This document shows, one piece after another, positions 1-12,197 of a stretch of DNA of 64,000 nucleotides. Made by a program: the position numbers and the translations under genes. Numbering within the stretch: the first letter of the stretch is position 1; every line of letters begins with the position of its first letter. The stretch comes from Chamaea fasciata. Lineage: Eukaryota; Chordata; Aves; Passeriformes; Sylviidae. The DNA lies in contig JARCOQ010000005.1 of the NCBI GenBank assembly GCA_029207755.1, positions 45,781,621 to 45,845,620 of the forward strand, read 5' to 3'. The notes under the pieces are model-generated. The model had not been told where the DNA came from. It did not search any database and worked only from the letters and a program-made list of their open reading frames with translations.

Positions 1-507
1 TTAAAGCCATGGGAATGACCTTTGGCTTGAATTAAAATGCATAGCTCCAGGGACTTTAAATCAGACTGCTTTCTGCCCAACAGATTTTGCAGGTAATACA
101 ATATAGTTCAGAAATTCTTTTCAGAGACAGGCCTTGCCCAATCCACCACCACACATACTATGACTAAGGTGAAAGAAGAACCCTCAGTACTCCAGGCTGA
201 CACTTAGAACTCTTTTTGTTTACATTCCCTTGCATTGGTTCTTTTTCACTCTACATCAAATTGCATATCTTTGGCAACTGGTGCTTGTTTCCATCTCTCT
301 TGCAAACTGAGTTACTCACAGCTGTCTCTTGGTTTCATGGCACACAACACTTTTGCTCCAGCTTTGCTTCCTTTGTTCTGGCTGGTGTTCTTAAGAATTC
401 TTAAAGTGTTTTCCATTTCAGAAGAGAAGGTCTCTGAAAACACAGGCAAGTCATTACAACTGGGTGTGGCATGACAGTTTTGTTGGCTGTGAACACGCTG
501 AGGAGCG

Positions 508-584
508 TGTACACGAGGATTGTACACCACTGTACAATGTAGATGTGTGTGTACAGTCCTGGCTATGGCCTGTGTGTGTGTACA
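508..584. repeat. Cluster of five TGTACA palindromes in GT/CA-rich DNA
   Basis: TGTACA occurs at 508-513, 521-526, 531-536, 550-555 and 579-584, five copies in 77 bp. The last copy sits in a perfect 16-bp palindrome made of GTGTGTGT followed by ACACACAC (574-589). The surrounding DNA is rich in alternating purine-pyrimidine GT and CA steps, so slippage of a decaying microsatellite may explain the cluster. TGTACA also resembles part of steroid-receptor half-sites, but nothing here shows function. Confidence 0.5.
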
Positions 585-2249
585 CACACCATCTCTCTGT
601 GCAGGCCACCCTAATTCTTGTGGTGCAGCTTTTCCCCTACACAAGAGGTTTCTGGGACCATGACCATCCATGACCATTAAGGATTCAGTGTCCTCACAGG
701 CATTAATTATCATTTTGGTTTCAACTGTCTTGTGGATGTGTTGTGTTCATCTCAGTCTAAGGACGTCTGTAACACTGACTGCTGTTAGATATCAGACAGA
801 AAATGGCCTTCAGAGGTGATGTGCTTCTGTTTCTCAGAAAGCTTATGTTCTGAAAGAAGCTTTGCTCAGCCTTCCAGCTGCAGTGCCACAGCAGTCATAT
901 AATACTACCAGAGAATTGAATACTATGGGGAGAGTGTGTTAAAATGCTTATGAGCAGGACATATAAGTGTCATTAACTGAAAGAAATTAATCACTTCTTT
1001 TTACATATGTTGACAAGGAGCAGCCTGAGACAGTTTATCCCATCATGGACAGCAGTACAACCAGAATGCACTATTCTACCAAACTAGAGAGCTCATCCTA
1101 TCCAAGTCTTCGCTTGTATCACACTGTGCAGTGTTTCTTTATCCAGCATACACATTAAGAAGGAACAGAAACAAAACAGAAAACCCACAAACCCTCAAGG
1201 TCAGTCAGTCTAAATAATGACAGGCAATACAAATGCATTTTATACATAAACAGAAAAGGAGTGGGGAAGGTCTTTCTCATTATGCCAAATGGCAGTCTGG
1301 CTATGATTTAATGCATTTGAAATTAAGTCTGTCTCTTCAGCTGTACATTTTTACTAGGTCTGCAGAACAGACTGGCAGACAGTGTGAGCAGATGCTTCTG
1401 GTTGGATCAGGATAAATTTCTTTGTGCTGGCTTTTTTGTCTGATAAAAACTTTTGAATCTTTTTGCAGTAGTGAGCTTTAGGTGTTTTCTAGAAGTGTTG
1501 GACCAAATGAGCCTTCTGGTGTATCATTGTAAGGAGTCTCTAAAGGCAACTTCTGTTTAAAGATCTCTGCTTACTGCATAGGTAAAGAACAAATATGACT
1601 CTATAACTTCAATATCTTTCTTGTTCTTTCAATTTTCTCATAGCACCTAAAAAAAGTAATTTTTCTTGTGAATTCTTGTTATCTTTTTCACCCAGTCAGT
1701 GCAACATCTAGTTCTTTAGGGATTTACAGTATGTAAAATCAACACCTTATTTCATTAGTAACCCCAAAAAGGGAGATTATGGTTGGGTGTTTTTTTCTTC
1801 AGAATTAGGAGAAATAGAAACCTACACTTTTTCCTTTTTCTCTTTTTGAGTGTGTATGTTTCTGGACAGTAAGATATTTACCAAGTGTCAAACTCATAAA
1901 GTCCCAGATCCCTGTTTCTATCCCACAAGCAGACCCTGGCAACAATGACCTTTTCCTGAAGAGTGGGGAAAACATATTATGCAACCATTTATTATGAACT
2001 GTCATCTATCATACTTCAATACATAACAATAATAAAAAAGCACCTCCAGAATGACACGAGGCACAGCATAGCCAAAACCATGGCTGAGTACCACTGTCTG
2101 AACATATTAGAGGTGTAAGTCATTATTGTTGATGTGAACAGTTCAAAAGCTTAAATTTTTCTTTAAACTAGAAAATTATCTAGAATCTCTGAAAAATGAT
2201 TCTGCTTCCTGAAAAATTCAAATAAATTGAACTCAATGGAAAGGAGCAA

Positions 2250-2346
2250 AAAGCAAAAACAAAGAAAAAAAACCCAAAACAAACCAAAAACCAAAAAAAA
2301 ATCCTTCCCAAAACAACAACAACAACAAAAAGAAAAAAAAAAAAAG
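2250..2346. repeat. A-rich / A+C-rich simple tract
   Basis: This tract is almost only A and C on the plus strand (short AAAC, CAA and poly-A blocks, ending in an A run of about 14 before GGG). It resembles a decayed poly-A-like simple repeat. No retroelement body is recognisable on its 5' side, so I treat it as low-complexity DNA. The open frame on the opposite strand here, rich in F and V, is an artefact of composition. Confidence 0.75.
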
Positions 2347-5300
2347 GGAGTTTAAAATGCCCTTCTTGATAACTCTCTATATGCATGATTTTTCTTTGTT
2401 CCTCTTTTTTGTTCCTTTTTTTTTCTTTTTTTTACTTAGAATCTTTGTGATCTGGGCCTTTAGTTCTTCCTGCTCCTTTCATATCTTAGCTACTCTTTCA
2501 GCAAGAGTTTATGGCCTGTGAGCCAATTGCCTTTTTCTTCTTTAATTATGGAAGCTGAAGGCCACTTTGTCTGCCCTGAGTGCTTAATTGAAGGAGGACC
2601 ATGCTTGCTTTTTTGTTCCTGCCTAGCTTGCCAAGAGTATGGTGCACTGCACAGAAGAGACAACAGCTTCTTTGGTGATTTCTTTTTAACTAGCATCCTA
2701 AAGTAAAAGGGGAAACAATAAGGAGATTATAGTACTCTGTCCCTTATTTCGGAAGGATTGTGATGGCCTGGTCTAGGTTAAGTATATGTAGAATGTTTTT
2801 CAGTTTTTCTTTTACCTTGGTAGTAGATTTGGAAAATAGTTTTTTAGGGAGTTCACTTAACATATCCTGTGTCTCTCTCTTTTTCCCCATACTAAAAGGG
2901 GAAGGGATTATATTCGCAAAGAAATCCCTTACTTTCTACTCTTTCATCACTAAGTGATATTTTTCTAGTTAATTTATTTTGAAAGAAGCATGTGTGTGGT
3001 CACTGCAAGCTAATTTGGCCTTTTATATGTCATTTCTACAAATCAGCCAGAATGTGACTTTGAACAATAATTGTCTCTATTCAAGTTTTGTTATTTATTT
3101 GTCTTTGCATATTTGCCCAATCTGATATATGAATGAGTCATTGTTTTATAGAAGGCATGTCCTTAAAATTATTCAATGCACCAATAAAATTTTTAAGCAG
3201 GGAATTTGAACTACTCTCACAGTTATTTATGCTAAAATGACAATCAGACACTCTAGTTCTACCCTGAGATACTTGCTAAATTGGTAGTGGGATTGAACTT
3301 GGCTCTGACTTTTCAAAACATGCAAATCTTATGACTGAGTCATGAAGGGTGAACTGTCACATATCAAAGCTTAATTATTGCTTAAGTTTATCCTTCAATC
3401 ATTCTCTGATTTGCTCATACTAAAGGAAAAATATTTCCTGCTGTGATGCCTTTTATTTTCCCAGGAACAAATCCAATGATGCCAAAGGAAGCTATGGTTG
3501 CATTTTAGTGACAGAATACAAAAATAAAGTGATAATTAAGTTATGCTATGAATATTGGTTATAAATTACGTTGTCTCATGTAGGCACTTGGGACTTCTGT
3601 TGTCTTTTTCTTTTTAGTGCATCATTTTTTCACAACATTGGAAGCCTGGCCATGTGCATAGATTTTCTTATCTAAGGATACCAGCTGTTTACTGGAGGAT
3701 GAAACTAGTTGTTCCTTTCTCAAGCAATGTCTGTCACAAGGAGACAAAAATGTGTGTATGACTTGATTTGTTTTCATAATGACGAATGTAGTTTAGTTAG
3801 TAAATTGATTATAAAAATAGAAGCCAGGCTTTGAAAAGCAATTTGAAGATATGGTGTAGATCTGTTATGATCATTTTAAGGCTACTGAGAATATTTTACT
3901 TACGTAGTTAATCTTTTCAGTGTCTAGCAATAATGTTAATGTGGGAAGCCAATGTTGAGAGTAGGATGCACGCTTGGCTGATATGCACCCAAATTATATG
4001 CTAACTACTTAATGCATTATTTCCATGGAATGAGTACATAGAATGCAAATGTAATATAAAGCTGAGACATTAATCTTCTTCAGAATATACAAGTATCAGC
4101 ACAGAGGAGCAGTAATCTCATTTAGGCTTTCTTCAAATAATGTAAAGAGAAGATTTTGACTCTCTTAGCTTACAGGTTTAGAGGCATAAGCAACAATTTG
4201 AGAGTCAGGATCTATCAGATTCACGCTACCCTTGAACCATGTTTAAAATCCCAGCCTTAAAATATCTCAAAATCTAGGCTGAAAGAAATATTCCTTGTAT
4301 CAAGGGAGCACTGTATTTGTATAAACCAGACACGGACTGGGCTATGTGTCATGCCATTCCTTCACTCCTTCATATGATCAGTGTTGTTCACTGTTATTCT
4401 GTATTAATTCTGACCAAATTAAGGAAGCATCCTCTCTGTAGCTATGGAAGAACTCTCTACCTGTTGAAATCAACAAACTATTAGGTGTTTATTTTACAAA
4501 ATGTATGCACATTGCCTAGGCAGACCAGTTACTTCAAATTTGCTCAAGGCTTTGATAATATTTTCAGTACACTGCCGCCTTCTTTGAAAGTTCTTCCACC
4601 AAATGAGGAAATGAAGCAGGTGTCATTTAAACAAACAAACAAGTACATAAGAAAAGTAAAATTATCTTGGTCCTAAATACGTTAGTTTGTCTTTTAGCAT
4701 GCTGCAGTTGTAAACTTTCAAGTTCTCTTGGTTCAGTTTTGTGTTTATACATTCACTTTTGTGATTATTTTGCTCTCTTGACAAATTTAGGACAGAGGCA
4801 AGAGGTGCACTGACAACAGTCAAAGGAGGTAGGAAGTATATTTTAGCATGAGACTTGCTTTCTGTGTTTTGGTCTAATCAAAATCAGTATGGAAATGACT
4901 GTCTCCACTTTTAGTTTCATTAGTCCATATAAAACTTTGCCATCTCACCTCTTTTCTTTGCTTGACATATTTCATGATTGTGGCATAAATGAGTCCATAT
5001 CTTTGACAGAAGAAAGTATTGTAGATTATTAAAAGATTCAATTTTCTTTAGAAAAAAAATTCAGACATTTCCTTCTTGCTTCTAAATCCTAAGGATGAGT
5101 GAATACATTGACACAAATACCACTTCAGTTTAGATGAGGAGACCAACAGAAAGTCTACATATTCTTTGCAGGCTGAGTCTCTCTCATTCTATGAAGACCC
5201 AAGATTTTGTCAGGTCTCTGTACTTCTCATGTGCTGCAATACCAATTTTCAGGGCACTGTTTTGGGATATTTGGATCTCTTGGTCATGTAGGACCTGGGA

Positions 5301-6384
5301 TGCCTTATGGGTATTTTTTTTTCATTTGTTTCCAATTCTATAGTACTGTTTTGCCACACTGAGTACAAGACTTCTTTGGGAAATGGGAGGGGCTGCCAGT
5401 AGAATTAGAGGTGATTGAACATGTTTTAATAAACACCAGTTTTTGAAATCCTTCTACGTGATGTCTTCAAAACATGTTGAAGAATTTAGTTAATCTTAAC
5501 CATGTTTAGCTTTGCATGCAAGTGGAGATCTGGTTGTGTGTAAAAGCATTTAGACAGAGCTGTCATACTAACATTTAAATCTTTTCTTTCCGGCACAGCA
5601 CCACTGTGGGTGTGTTACATAAATTGCCATAATGGAGTGTATTTCAGATCCTTCATCTCAGAGGCCATCTGTCATTGAAAGTGGCACTTTCACCTGCCCA
5701 TCACTTCTGCAGCAATATGTGCACTAGACAGGGCACATCCCAATGAAGTTAACAACAGGAGCAGCTCTTCACAGCTGACTTGGGAAAGACTTAGTAATCA
5801 AGTCACTCTTTCAGATGGGAACAAACACCACAAATAGATTGTTCTTTCTGTCCAAGAGAACAACAAATGCTTTCTGTTTTGTTTCAGAAAAGAGCAAACT
5901 AGTTCCCTGAAGGATATTTTTCTGCTCAGTAGAATCCAACACTGCTTCTGTGAGCTCCTCTTCTGTACTGTCTCTGACCCTTGAGAGTCACAGAGCTTTA
6001 ATAAGAAAAATTATATTCAAGTCCTTGAATGGGTCTAGACAGTATTCAGCATTTTTATGATTGTCAATACTTACATATTTCTCTCAATTTTCCTTCCACC
6101 TTTTTATTTCCTTTAACTTGCTGAAGTGCAAGTAAGACAGGATGATGTCGACCATTTTTAATATTACTCGTCTGAAGTGTTTTTTGGTTTGAGAATATGT
6201 ATGCTTTTCTGTATTTGTCTAACTTTTCCTTGTTTCGTGTTTAATGCAAACTGTGTAAGTTGTTGAAGGAGGAACTTGACAGTGTGGATGTGTGCTCACA
6301 ATTTGCTCAAAGAATTTCAACTATGGGTCAGAGATTTTTCTTTCTAATCAGTGACAATGTACATAACCTTTCTGTCTGCTGTAA

Positions 6385-6475
6385 ATGTTCCTGTCTGTAA
6401 AGTGAGGTTTTACTTGCCTGCCTCACAGGCATGTTGAAGCTTAATTAGTGTAGGTAATAAATGCTAAGTATTATT
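6385..6475 (+). mobile_element. MIR/L2-type SINE-LINE tail relic
   Basis: The order of words matches the conserved 3' region shared by MIR SINEs and L2 LINEs of amniotes: CTGTAAAGTGAGG, then a CCTGCCTCACAGG block, then TGTTGAAGCTTAATTA, and finally an AATAAATGCTAAGTATTATT end. In the family this region reads as 'counts of blood cells'-like filler only in the sense of being non-coding; it is the reverse-transcriptase recognition tail. The copy is diverged and lacks the tRNA-like head, so it is an old 5'-truncated insertion. Sauropsid genomes carry low numbers of such relics. Alternative: chance similarity, which I consider less likely because four words occur in the right order. Confidence 0.55.
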
Positions 6476-7693
6476 TTAAAAGATCTATTGCTCTCTAAAA
6501 TGATCAAGTTTGGATCTTAATTCACAGCTTTATGAGCTAGGGTTCAGTATTGACTACCTTAGATTTTCACAAAGCCTCTCCTAAATTTAATAAGGGATTT
6601 AACAAAATAACTCTTGAAAACACTTATGATTCTTCTTAATAAAAAGCTAACTTGTACTTGCATAGAAAACTCATAGAGCTGTGCACATTATCAGAGTTTT
6701 CTTGAATGACAGTCTTTGAAATGCAAATGTTGTACAGGTCCTCCTCATTTGAAGAATATATGGTTGCTATTGTATTACCATATGTAAAATGGTTTTCTGC
6801 AGATATTTTCTTAAATTATTTTCTTCAGACTCCAGTATACAGAAAGAACATAATTTAAAAATCACATTCATGTGGCATTCTTTTAACGTTTCACAAGTAA
6901 AAACAAATTACCCAGTGGAAATGGATTTTATTTTTATAAGTTGGGAGAGAAAAGAGTAAAATACTGTTTTGGGGTGCCTGGAATTGTGCCTCATCATGTT
7001 TAATCCCTTTCTCTGCATTCCTTGGAAGATAAACATTGCATTTTTTATTTTCTCTTTTTGTGTCAAACCTGCTCAAAGGGGTTGTACTTTTTTTTTTTTT
7101 TTAAATATATATCAGTGGTATTTCTGGAAAATTCTATCAATAAAGTTAAAATATGCAGCATAACCCCAAGGAACAATATGTGTTCTAAAAAATTTAGAGA
7201 ACAGTTAGAGAAGCTTTCTAGAGAAACTTTGTCTATTGTAAAGTTAGTTCTGTGTGTGTTTTAAATGTGATTTTCCTTTTTTCTGCTCTAGCCCTTTTTC
7301 TTGAAGCCACTTTTTGCTATTGTGGTGTCTAATTAAAATTAACCTTACTTTAATCAGAGATTCTGAGAAAGTTCCTTCAATGAATTCTTTCAATCAAAAA
7401 GTTGTCTAAGGATGAAAAGTTGCTCAAGGATGAAAAAGTTGTTGCAAGTGTCATTCTTTTTTTACAGTGTAAGCTTCTTTGATAGTGTTAAAAATCATCT
7501 TATCCTTGGGGTTCATGTCAAGGCTCTGGGATTCTCCCAGAAACTAAGAAATATGATAAATCTTGTTTCAGTGTCTTTTTTAATAGTTAGGAATACTTTT
7601 ATGCTGAAAAAAAGTTTTTAAACTTAATTTTTTAAAAAAAGTGTAAATACACAACAGTATATAAAAAACAGTAGAACTTCACCACAGTTCCCT

Positions 7694-7799
7694 TCATTTT
7701 AATCCTTCAAGCAACAATTTAATGTGTACTTGCTGATGTGTCAAAATCATTTTAATCCTTCAAGCAACAATTTAATGTGTACTTGCTGATGTGTCAAAA
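7694..7799. repeat. Perfect 53-bp tandem duplication
   Basis: Bases 7694-7746 are repeated without a single difference at 7747-7799. The unit begins TCATTTTAATCC and ends GATGTGTCAAAA. It is not low-complexity DNA, so slippage of a microsatellite does not explain it. The lack of any mismatch indicates a young duplication in this lineage, a polymorphic variable-number locus, or an assembly or sequencing artefact. No coding frame depends on it. Confidence 0.95.
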
Positions 7800-7820
7800 T
7801 TCATGGTGGTGGTTGTTGTT

Positions 7821-7838
7821 TTCAATGCATGCATTGAA
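7821..7838. repeat. 18-bp perfect palindrome
   Basis: TTCAATGCATGCATTGAA is identical to its own reverse complement. It contains two overlapping ATGCAT-type words that resemble octamer/POU half-sites. It starts 21 bp after the end of the 53-bp duplication, which may or may not be related. It is too short to act as a stable cruciform on its own. Confidence 0.8.
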
Positions 7839-8730
7839 GTGACTTTAGATAGTTGCATTCACAGCTGTTCCAGATGGAGTACAGAAGTGGTCATGCATAA
7901 GCTCACACACATGTTCAAGCAGACATGGCTTTAAAAGGATTTATCTATTGGTGGTTAGTTGTTGATTTCCAATGATAAGAAGGCGCCCTTGTATACTGGT
8001 GTGGTTTTAGGCACAACAGTAATGGCGTTCACGTTAGTTGTGTTCCAGCAAAAATGTCTTTTCATGATGAAGAATGAAGTGCATTCAAGGATTTTCTGTG
8101 TAGCACAGTTCCGTCTCTCCATCTATTTGAAGGAGAAAATTTGCGTGGATATTTTCTCCTAAGCAGAAAATATAATAATAAGCAGTTAGTTATGTCCTTG
8201 ATTTATAGCTGATGCTTTTCTGGATGCATCTGATGCTTTCATTCATTAAGGAAGATTTCCAGCAAAAGGTTTTATATCTGCCTATTTATCAAGTTGAGAT
8301 GTCACTGAAAACAAAGCAGCAAAGCTCTTCTGTATTCTCCAACACTGACCCAAATTAAGTAAATGTTTAACTTTAGAAGTTTTAAACTGGCTCTGAATGA
8401 GTGGTCTGATACTTCATGATGCACCTCCTGTACTTTGTTATTTCTTTTCTTGTTAGGAAGTGACTTCTTAGATTCCACTTACTGTACAAGTGAAATATCG
8501 TTGTGATCCTAAAGATAGTCTAAAAGGCTGCCTTATTTTTCTTTCTAAATATATATTTAAAGATCTCAGTGGAGATTTTTGGTTGTCTTTCTCAGGAAAT
8601 GATGGGTATCTTAGACAGGGAATTCTGGATGCTACTGGCATTGGTTCTGACAGAGAGAAAAAATGCTACTGGCTTCTCATGCTGGTGGGTAAATAAATGA
8701 GGAGTTCATTTGGACAGAGGAAATGGAATG

Positions 8731-8971
8731 AAAATACATCAGGAGAAGTTCAGAGTTAGCACTAGGAAAAGGTTCCTCACCCAGAGGGTGTTTGATCACT
8801 GTAATGGGCTTCCCTGGGAAGTTGTCATAGCACCAAGCCTGACAGAGTTCAAGGAACATTTGGATGAAGCTCTTAGTCATATGATTTAGTTATAGATGGT
8901 CCTCTGAGTAGCAGTGAGTTGGATTTGGTGGTCCTTCTGGGTCCATTCCAACGTGAGATATTCTATGATTT
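8731..8971 (+). mobile_element. CR1 LINE 3' end (5'-truncated)
   Basis: This is the clearest repeat in the window and fixes the lineage as avian or close to it. In order it shows the AGGAGAAGTTCAGAGTTAGC block, AGGAAAAGGTTCCTCACC, CAGAGGGTGTTTGATCACTG, the CATAGCACCAAGCCTGACAG block, GAGTTCAAGGAACATTTGGA, a GTTGGATTTGGTGGTCCTTC block, then TTCCAACGTGAGATATTCTA followed by TGATTT. These are the final reverse-transcriptase codons and 3' untranslated tail of chicken-repeat-1. CR1 copies usually lack poly-A and are strongly 5'-truncated, as here (about 240 bp). Several substitutions separate it from the family wording as I remember it, so it is not a recent insertion. The minus-strand frame across it is a by-product. 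Confidence 0.93.
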
Positions 8972-10319
8972 AAGACCTGGAGAGTTTTTGACTGGTTGAA
9001 CTAGGACTGCAAACTTTAAAACATTTTGTTGTTCATATCTAACAGTAGGTTGCAGGTTTTCAGTATTTGATTAAGCACACGTTTTGTCAAGGATGGTTTT
9101 GGAAAATCAGAGAAAGTAGCAAATTGCTTTCCCCAGAGGGAAAAATTAACAAAACACTATATGAGTGAAACAAAGGATGCTTCTTTTATCTTTTAAAGAA
9201 GAAGATAAGCCCTCCCTATATATCTGGAAAAAGGATTTTAAATTTCTTTTGTGCATAGTTTTCAGGCTGATAAACCAATAATTATATAGCCTGTTTCTTT
9301 AGCTATGTACTTTGCTCCCTGGCCCCTCCCCACTCTAATCTGGAGGATGAGAAAAAGGTCTTATTGCTGAAGAACTGCTGAGGAAGGGGAATTCTCTGTA
9401 GATTTTTTTTTTTAACTATGAATTCTAATGAATAAATGTGAGATCTAAAAGTGTTTGCCTCTACTGCCTAAACTAAAAGACAAACAGTGTCTGCGTGAGG
9501 TTTACCTGCAGAGAGTGATAGGAGGAAGGATTGTCACACTCTGAGCTTGCCCTCATGTCCTTATTTGATGAAGAGAATGAGTGAATGTCCTGGATGCCTG
9601 TCAGCTGTGTGACTGAAGAATCATTTATATTAAAAGAGATTTAACTAAAAGAGTATAGCAACAAATACTTATTTACTTTAGTTAGTACATTCATGCTGTA
9701 TTTAAGAGTTTTCTCCAAGGAGAATATGCAGAGTTGTGTGCAAAGAAGCATGAAATTCTTTTTTTAACGTAAACTGTTAGCTCTTCATTTCAAATGCCCT
9801 GTTCAGTCTCTAACAGCTAAAAAGAAAACAACTTAGTTTGTGTTTTCCTTCTAAAAAAGCAATTTCCTGAGGGTAACTTGGCTTAGGGAAAGACTGGGGA
9901 TAAATTCAACAGTTTCATACAATGCAAAGAAAGTCGTTTGCCTTGTGAATCTTGCAGAAACCATTTAAACATCTTATATATGTAAAGTTTAGAAATAAAA
10001 TACTGTGAGAACAAGATATAGTGGTTTTTAGGTAGGATGAAAACGACTTCAAAGATTTTTGTTTTGTAAAAGACGAATTTCTTATCCTTACCCCTTTAGA
10101 GAAAAAGCTTTTCATATTTCTTTTTATTGGTGAGTTATTTTTAAGGATCTGCATTTCCCCCTCATTGCATAGAAATTCTCCTTGGTGATTCAGGTTTGTG
10201 CTGAGGTATGTGTGCATACAAGGTTTTAAAATAACTAAAGTGTTTAAAATAGGGAGTGTGAAAAGTCATAATCCTATTAGAAAGTCAGGGTTCTACTCAC
10301 TAATGTTTAGCATGGGTTC
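8972..10319. other. Gene-free stretch
   Basis: I see no gene or repeat that I recognise. A minus-strand open frame of 100 codons (9915-10217) is rich in K, S, N and F, has no motif, no flanking splice logic and AT-driven codons, and I regard it as chance. Confidence 0.6.
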
Positions 10320-10334
10320 TTTTTTTTTTTCCAG

Positions 10335-10484
10335 TGCATGAAAAATCTGCACAAACACATTATTTATCATTGTGAGTTAGATAATGTTGAATGCTTGAAC
10401 GCAGTGCTTAATACTCTCATTAAATGGTCCTTGAGAGGGTTCTGGGGGAAAATAGATATAAAGTGTAGATTCAGATTCTGTCAG
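10335..10484 (+). other. Weak candidate exon: strong acceptor, open frame
   Basis: An 11-base T run followed by CCAG ends at 10334 and forms a textbook polypyrimidine tract plus AG acceptor. The frame beginning at the third-base-complete codon TGC stays open for the full 150 nt up to a CAG|GT at 10484/10485, giving 50 codons in phase 0 that include MKNLHKHIIYHCELDNVECL. The donor (CAG|GTTTGC) is poor; an earlier ATT|GTGAGT at about 10371 is a better one. I recognise no protein family and the frame runs on past the donor to 10661, into a CR1-like relic. Chance occurrence is quite possible. Confidence 0.12.
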
Positions 10485-10524
10485 GTTTGCTACAAGGGGC
10501 AGTTTAGTGGCTGTTTGCCCAGGG

Positions 10525-10615
10525 GTAACAGGACTTTAGAGAGCTCACCTAGCCCACCCTCGTGTCCCAAGGTAGCAACAGCTGTCTCTGCATCTTTCCA
10601 AAAACTGCTGGATCT
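10525..10615 (-). mobile_element. Probable old CR1/L3-type fragment
   Basis: Read on the plus strand, the words GGACTTTAGAGAGCTCACCTAG, CCCACCCT and a following CAACAGCTGTCTCTGCATC block resemble the antisense start of CR1-family 3' ends (the pattern 'gagatcatctagtccaacccc'). The copy would then lie on the minus strand. Divergence is high and no terminal repeat is visible, so the call is tentative. Confidence 0.4.
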
Positions 10616-10649
10616 CCCTGTACTAATTTTGCCCAGGACCACTTGTGGA

Positions 10650-12197
10650 CTATTTCAATAATCAATACAATCTTAGTAAGTCTCTGCTTTTTGTTTACAT
10701 TTAGTCCTTCACTTACATCTTGCTGGAAATTCTTTTTTCCAATAAACTTTATCAGAAGTACTAACATACTTTATGGTCACAGTTAGTTAGTGCCTATTTA
10801 GTGTCTGTGGGTCCCTCTTGATTTTAATATTCCAAAAGCAGAAGTCAGTTATAAATTCACTGTATAGACAGATGACAATGAAAGAGGCAGCTTGGTAGCT
10901 TTCAGTGGATAATCTGTTAGGAAATAAATAAATAATTGCCATAAATAAATCCAAAAGGAAGTTGTCTGTTTTTTCTCTATTTTTCCCCCCTCTAAATTAA
11001 AATATCTTGTAAACTCTACTGATTTCTGTAGGGTTTTAAGATATTTGTCCATGTGAATTTTGCACTAACTTTTCCATTATTGTATGAAAGTAAGGAAACT
11101 CATTATTTATAGTCACCTGGAAAATTTTCAATACTAAAAGTTTTTGTAGTATATTTATCTTTACATGACAGGAATTCTGTATTTTGAATAGGTTAGACCA
11201 TTTCAGACTGACAAGTGTAGAAACTCATGAGAGTGAAGGAAATGGCTGGGCTTGACCACACACCCAGTTTCTATTAAGATGGTTAAAAAAAGGGTAGGGA
11301 AATACTGTGCTTGCATTCTGCAATCTAAAGACCACATTTTTAAAGGAATGATAGCAGAATAGAGGTGTTTACTTAGCTGAGTTCTGTTTTGTTGAGAAGA
11401 TGGTGGTCTCATTTGTTTAGTGAGGGGTTAAACAGAAACTAATCCTTTAGGCTTACTTTGAAAGGTGGTTATCTTTTCAGTAAGAGAGAGTATTGTTTGC
11501 TTTGCCAGAAACAGTGTAAGTGTTCCTTAAATCATCATGTTCTCTAAAAGAATAGACTTCTTAGGGGAAGAATATCATTGGCAAAAACAATGTCTTTAGA
11601 AGATTCCAAAAATTAATGAATGTGTTTTCATTTATATCTAACAAACATAGGCATTTTGCTTGATGTAGGCTGTATTAAAATTTTTTGTGAAAAAAGTAAT
11701 TTTTTTGTGTGCAAGTTCTCAAACAGAATATCTCATATGTTATGGGAAATGGAACTCATATGTTATGTGATTGGCTCAAGTTAATTACATTTATTCAAAT
11801 GAAATACTATTCTACTGTACTGTTCAGGACAAGCAGAGAAAATACCCAAACCTTTTTCAGCCAGCATTTATCTATTTCAATTATTTCTGACAGTTTGTGT
11901 TGCATGTGTGCTTTAGCTACAGTGCCTTTATATCGACAGTTGGTAGCACAAGCCTTTTAAAGCACAAAGGGTAGCAGTACTTCAGCCAATCTGTGATAAA
12001 AGGGAAAAAATGAAATCACTATGGAAACTGCAGGAAGAATCTAAAAGCTTTCTTTATAAAGTAAACGTCTGATGTTTGTGACTGCGGGGGCAAAAAATTC
12101 ATAAATCTGTACGATGCTATCATCTCTGATTTGTTATCGCAGCAAATGCCAAGTCTGAGCAGTCTGACCTTAGCCTTATTAAGTGCTTTCTTTTCAG
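10650..12197. other. Gene-free stretch
   Basis: No gene is seen. Short frames on both strands overlap and carry no motif. There is an AAATA-type short repeat near 10921-10950 and no recognisable transposon. Confidence 0.6.

Larger units (their letters stand above)
1..6384. other. Gene-free AT-rich stretch
   Basis: I see no gene here. Open frames on both strands stay below about 135 codons, overlap each other and lack recognisable motifs or paired splice sites. The stretch holds a TGTACA cluster near 508-584, an A/C-rich tract near 2250-2346 and scattered short A or T runs. It is read as intergenic or intronic DNA. A short internal exon of 50-150 bp could be missed by eye. Confidence 0.65.
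6476..8730. other. Gene-free stretch with duplication and palindrome
   Basis: No gene is seen. Open frames of 60-80 codons are rich in F, L, K and S and carry no motif. The stretch includes a 15-base T run (7088-7102), the 53-bp tandem duplication and the 18-bp palindrome listed separately. Confidence 0.65.

Noticed and set aside
312..713. 133-codon minus-strand frame as a gene
   Set aside because: Overlaps three plus-strand frames in the same G+C-richer and GT/CA-rich patch; histidine- and threonine-rich text follows the repeat composition.
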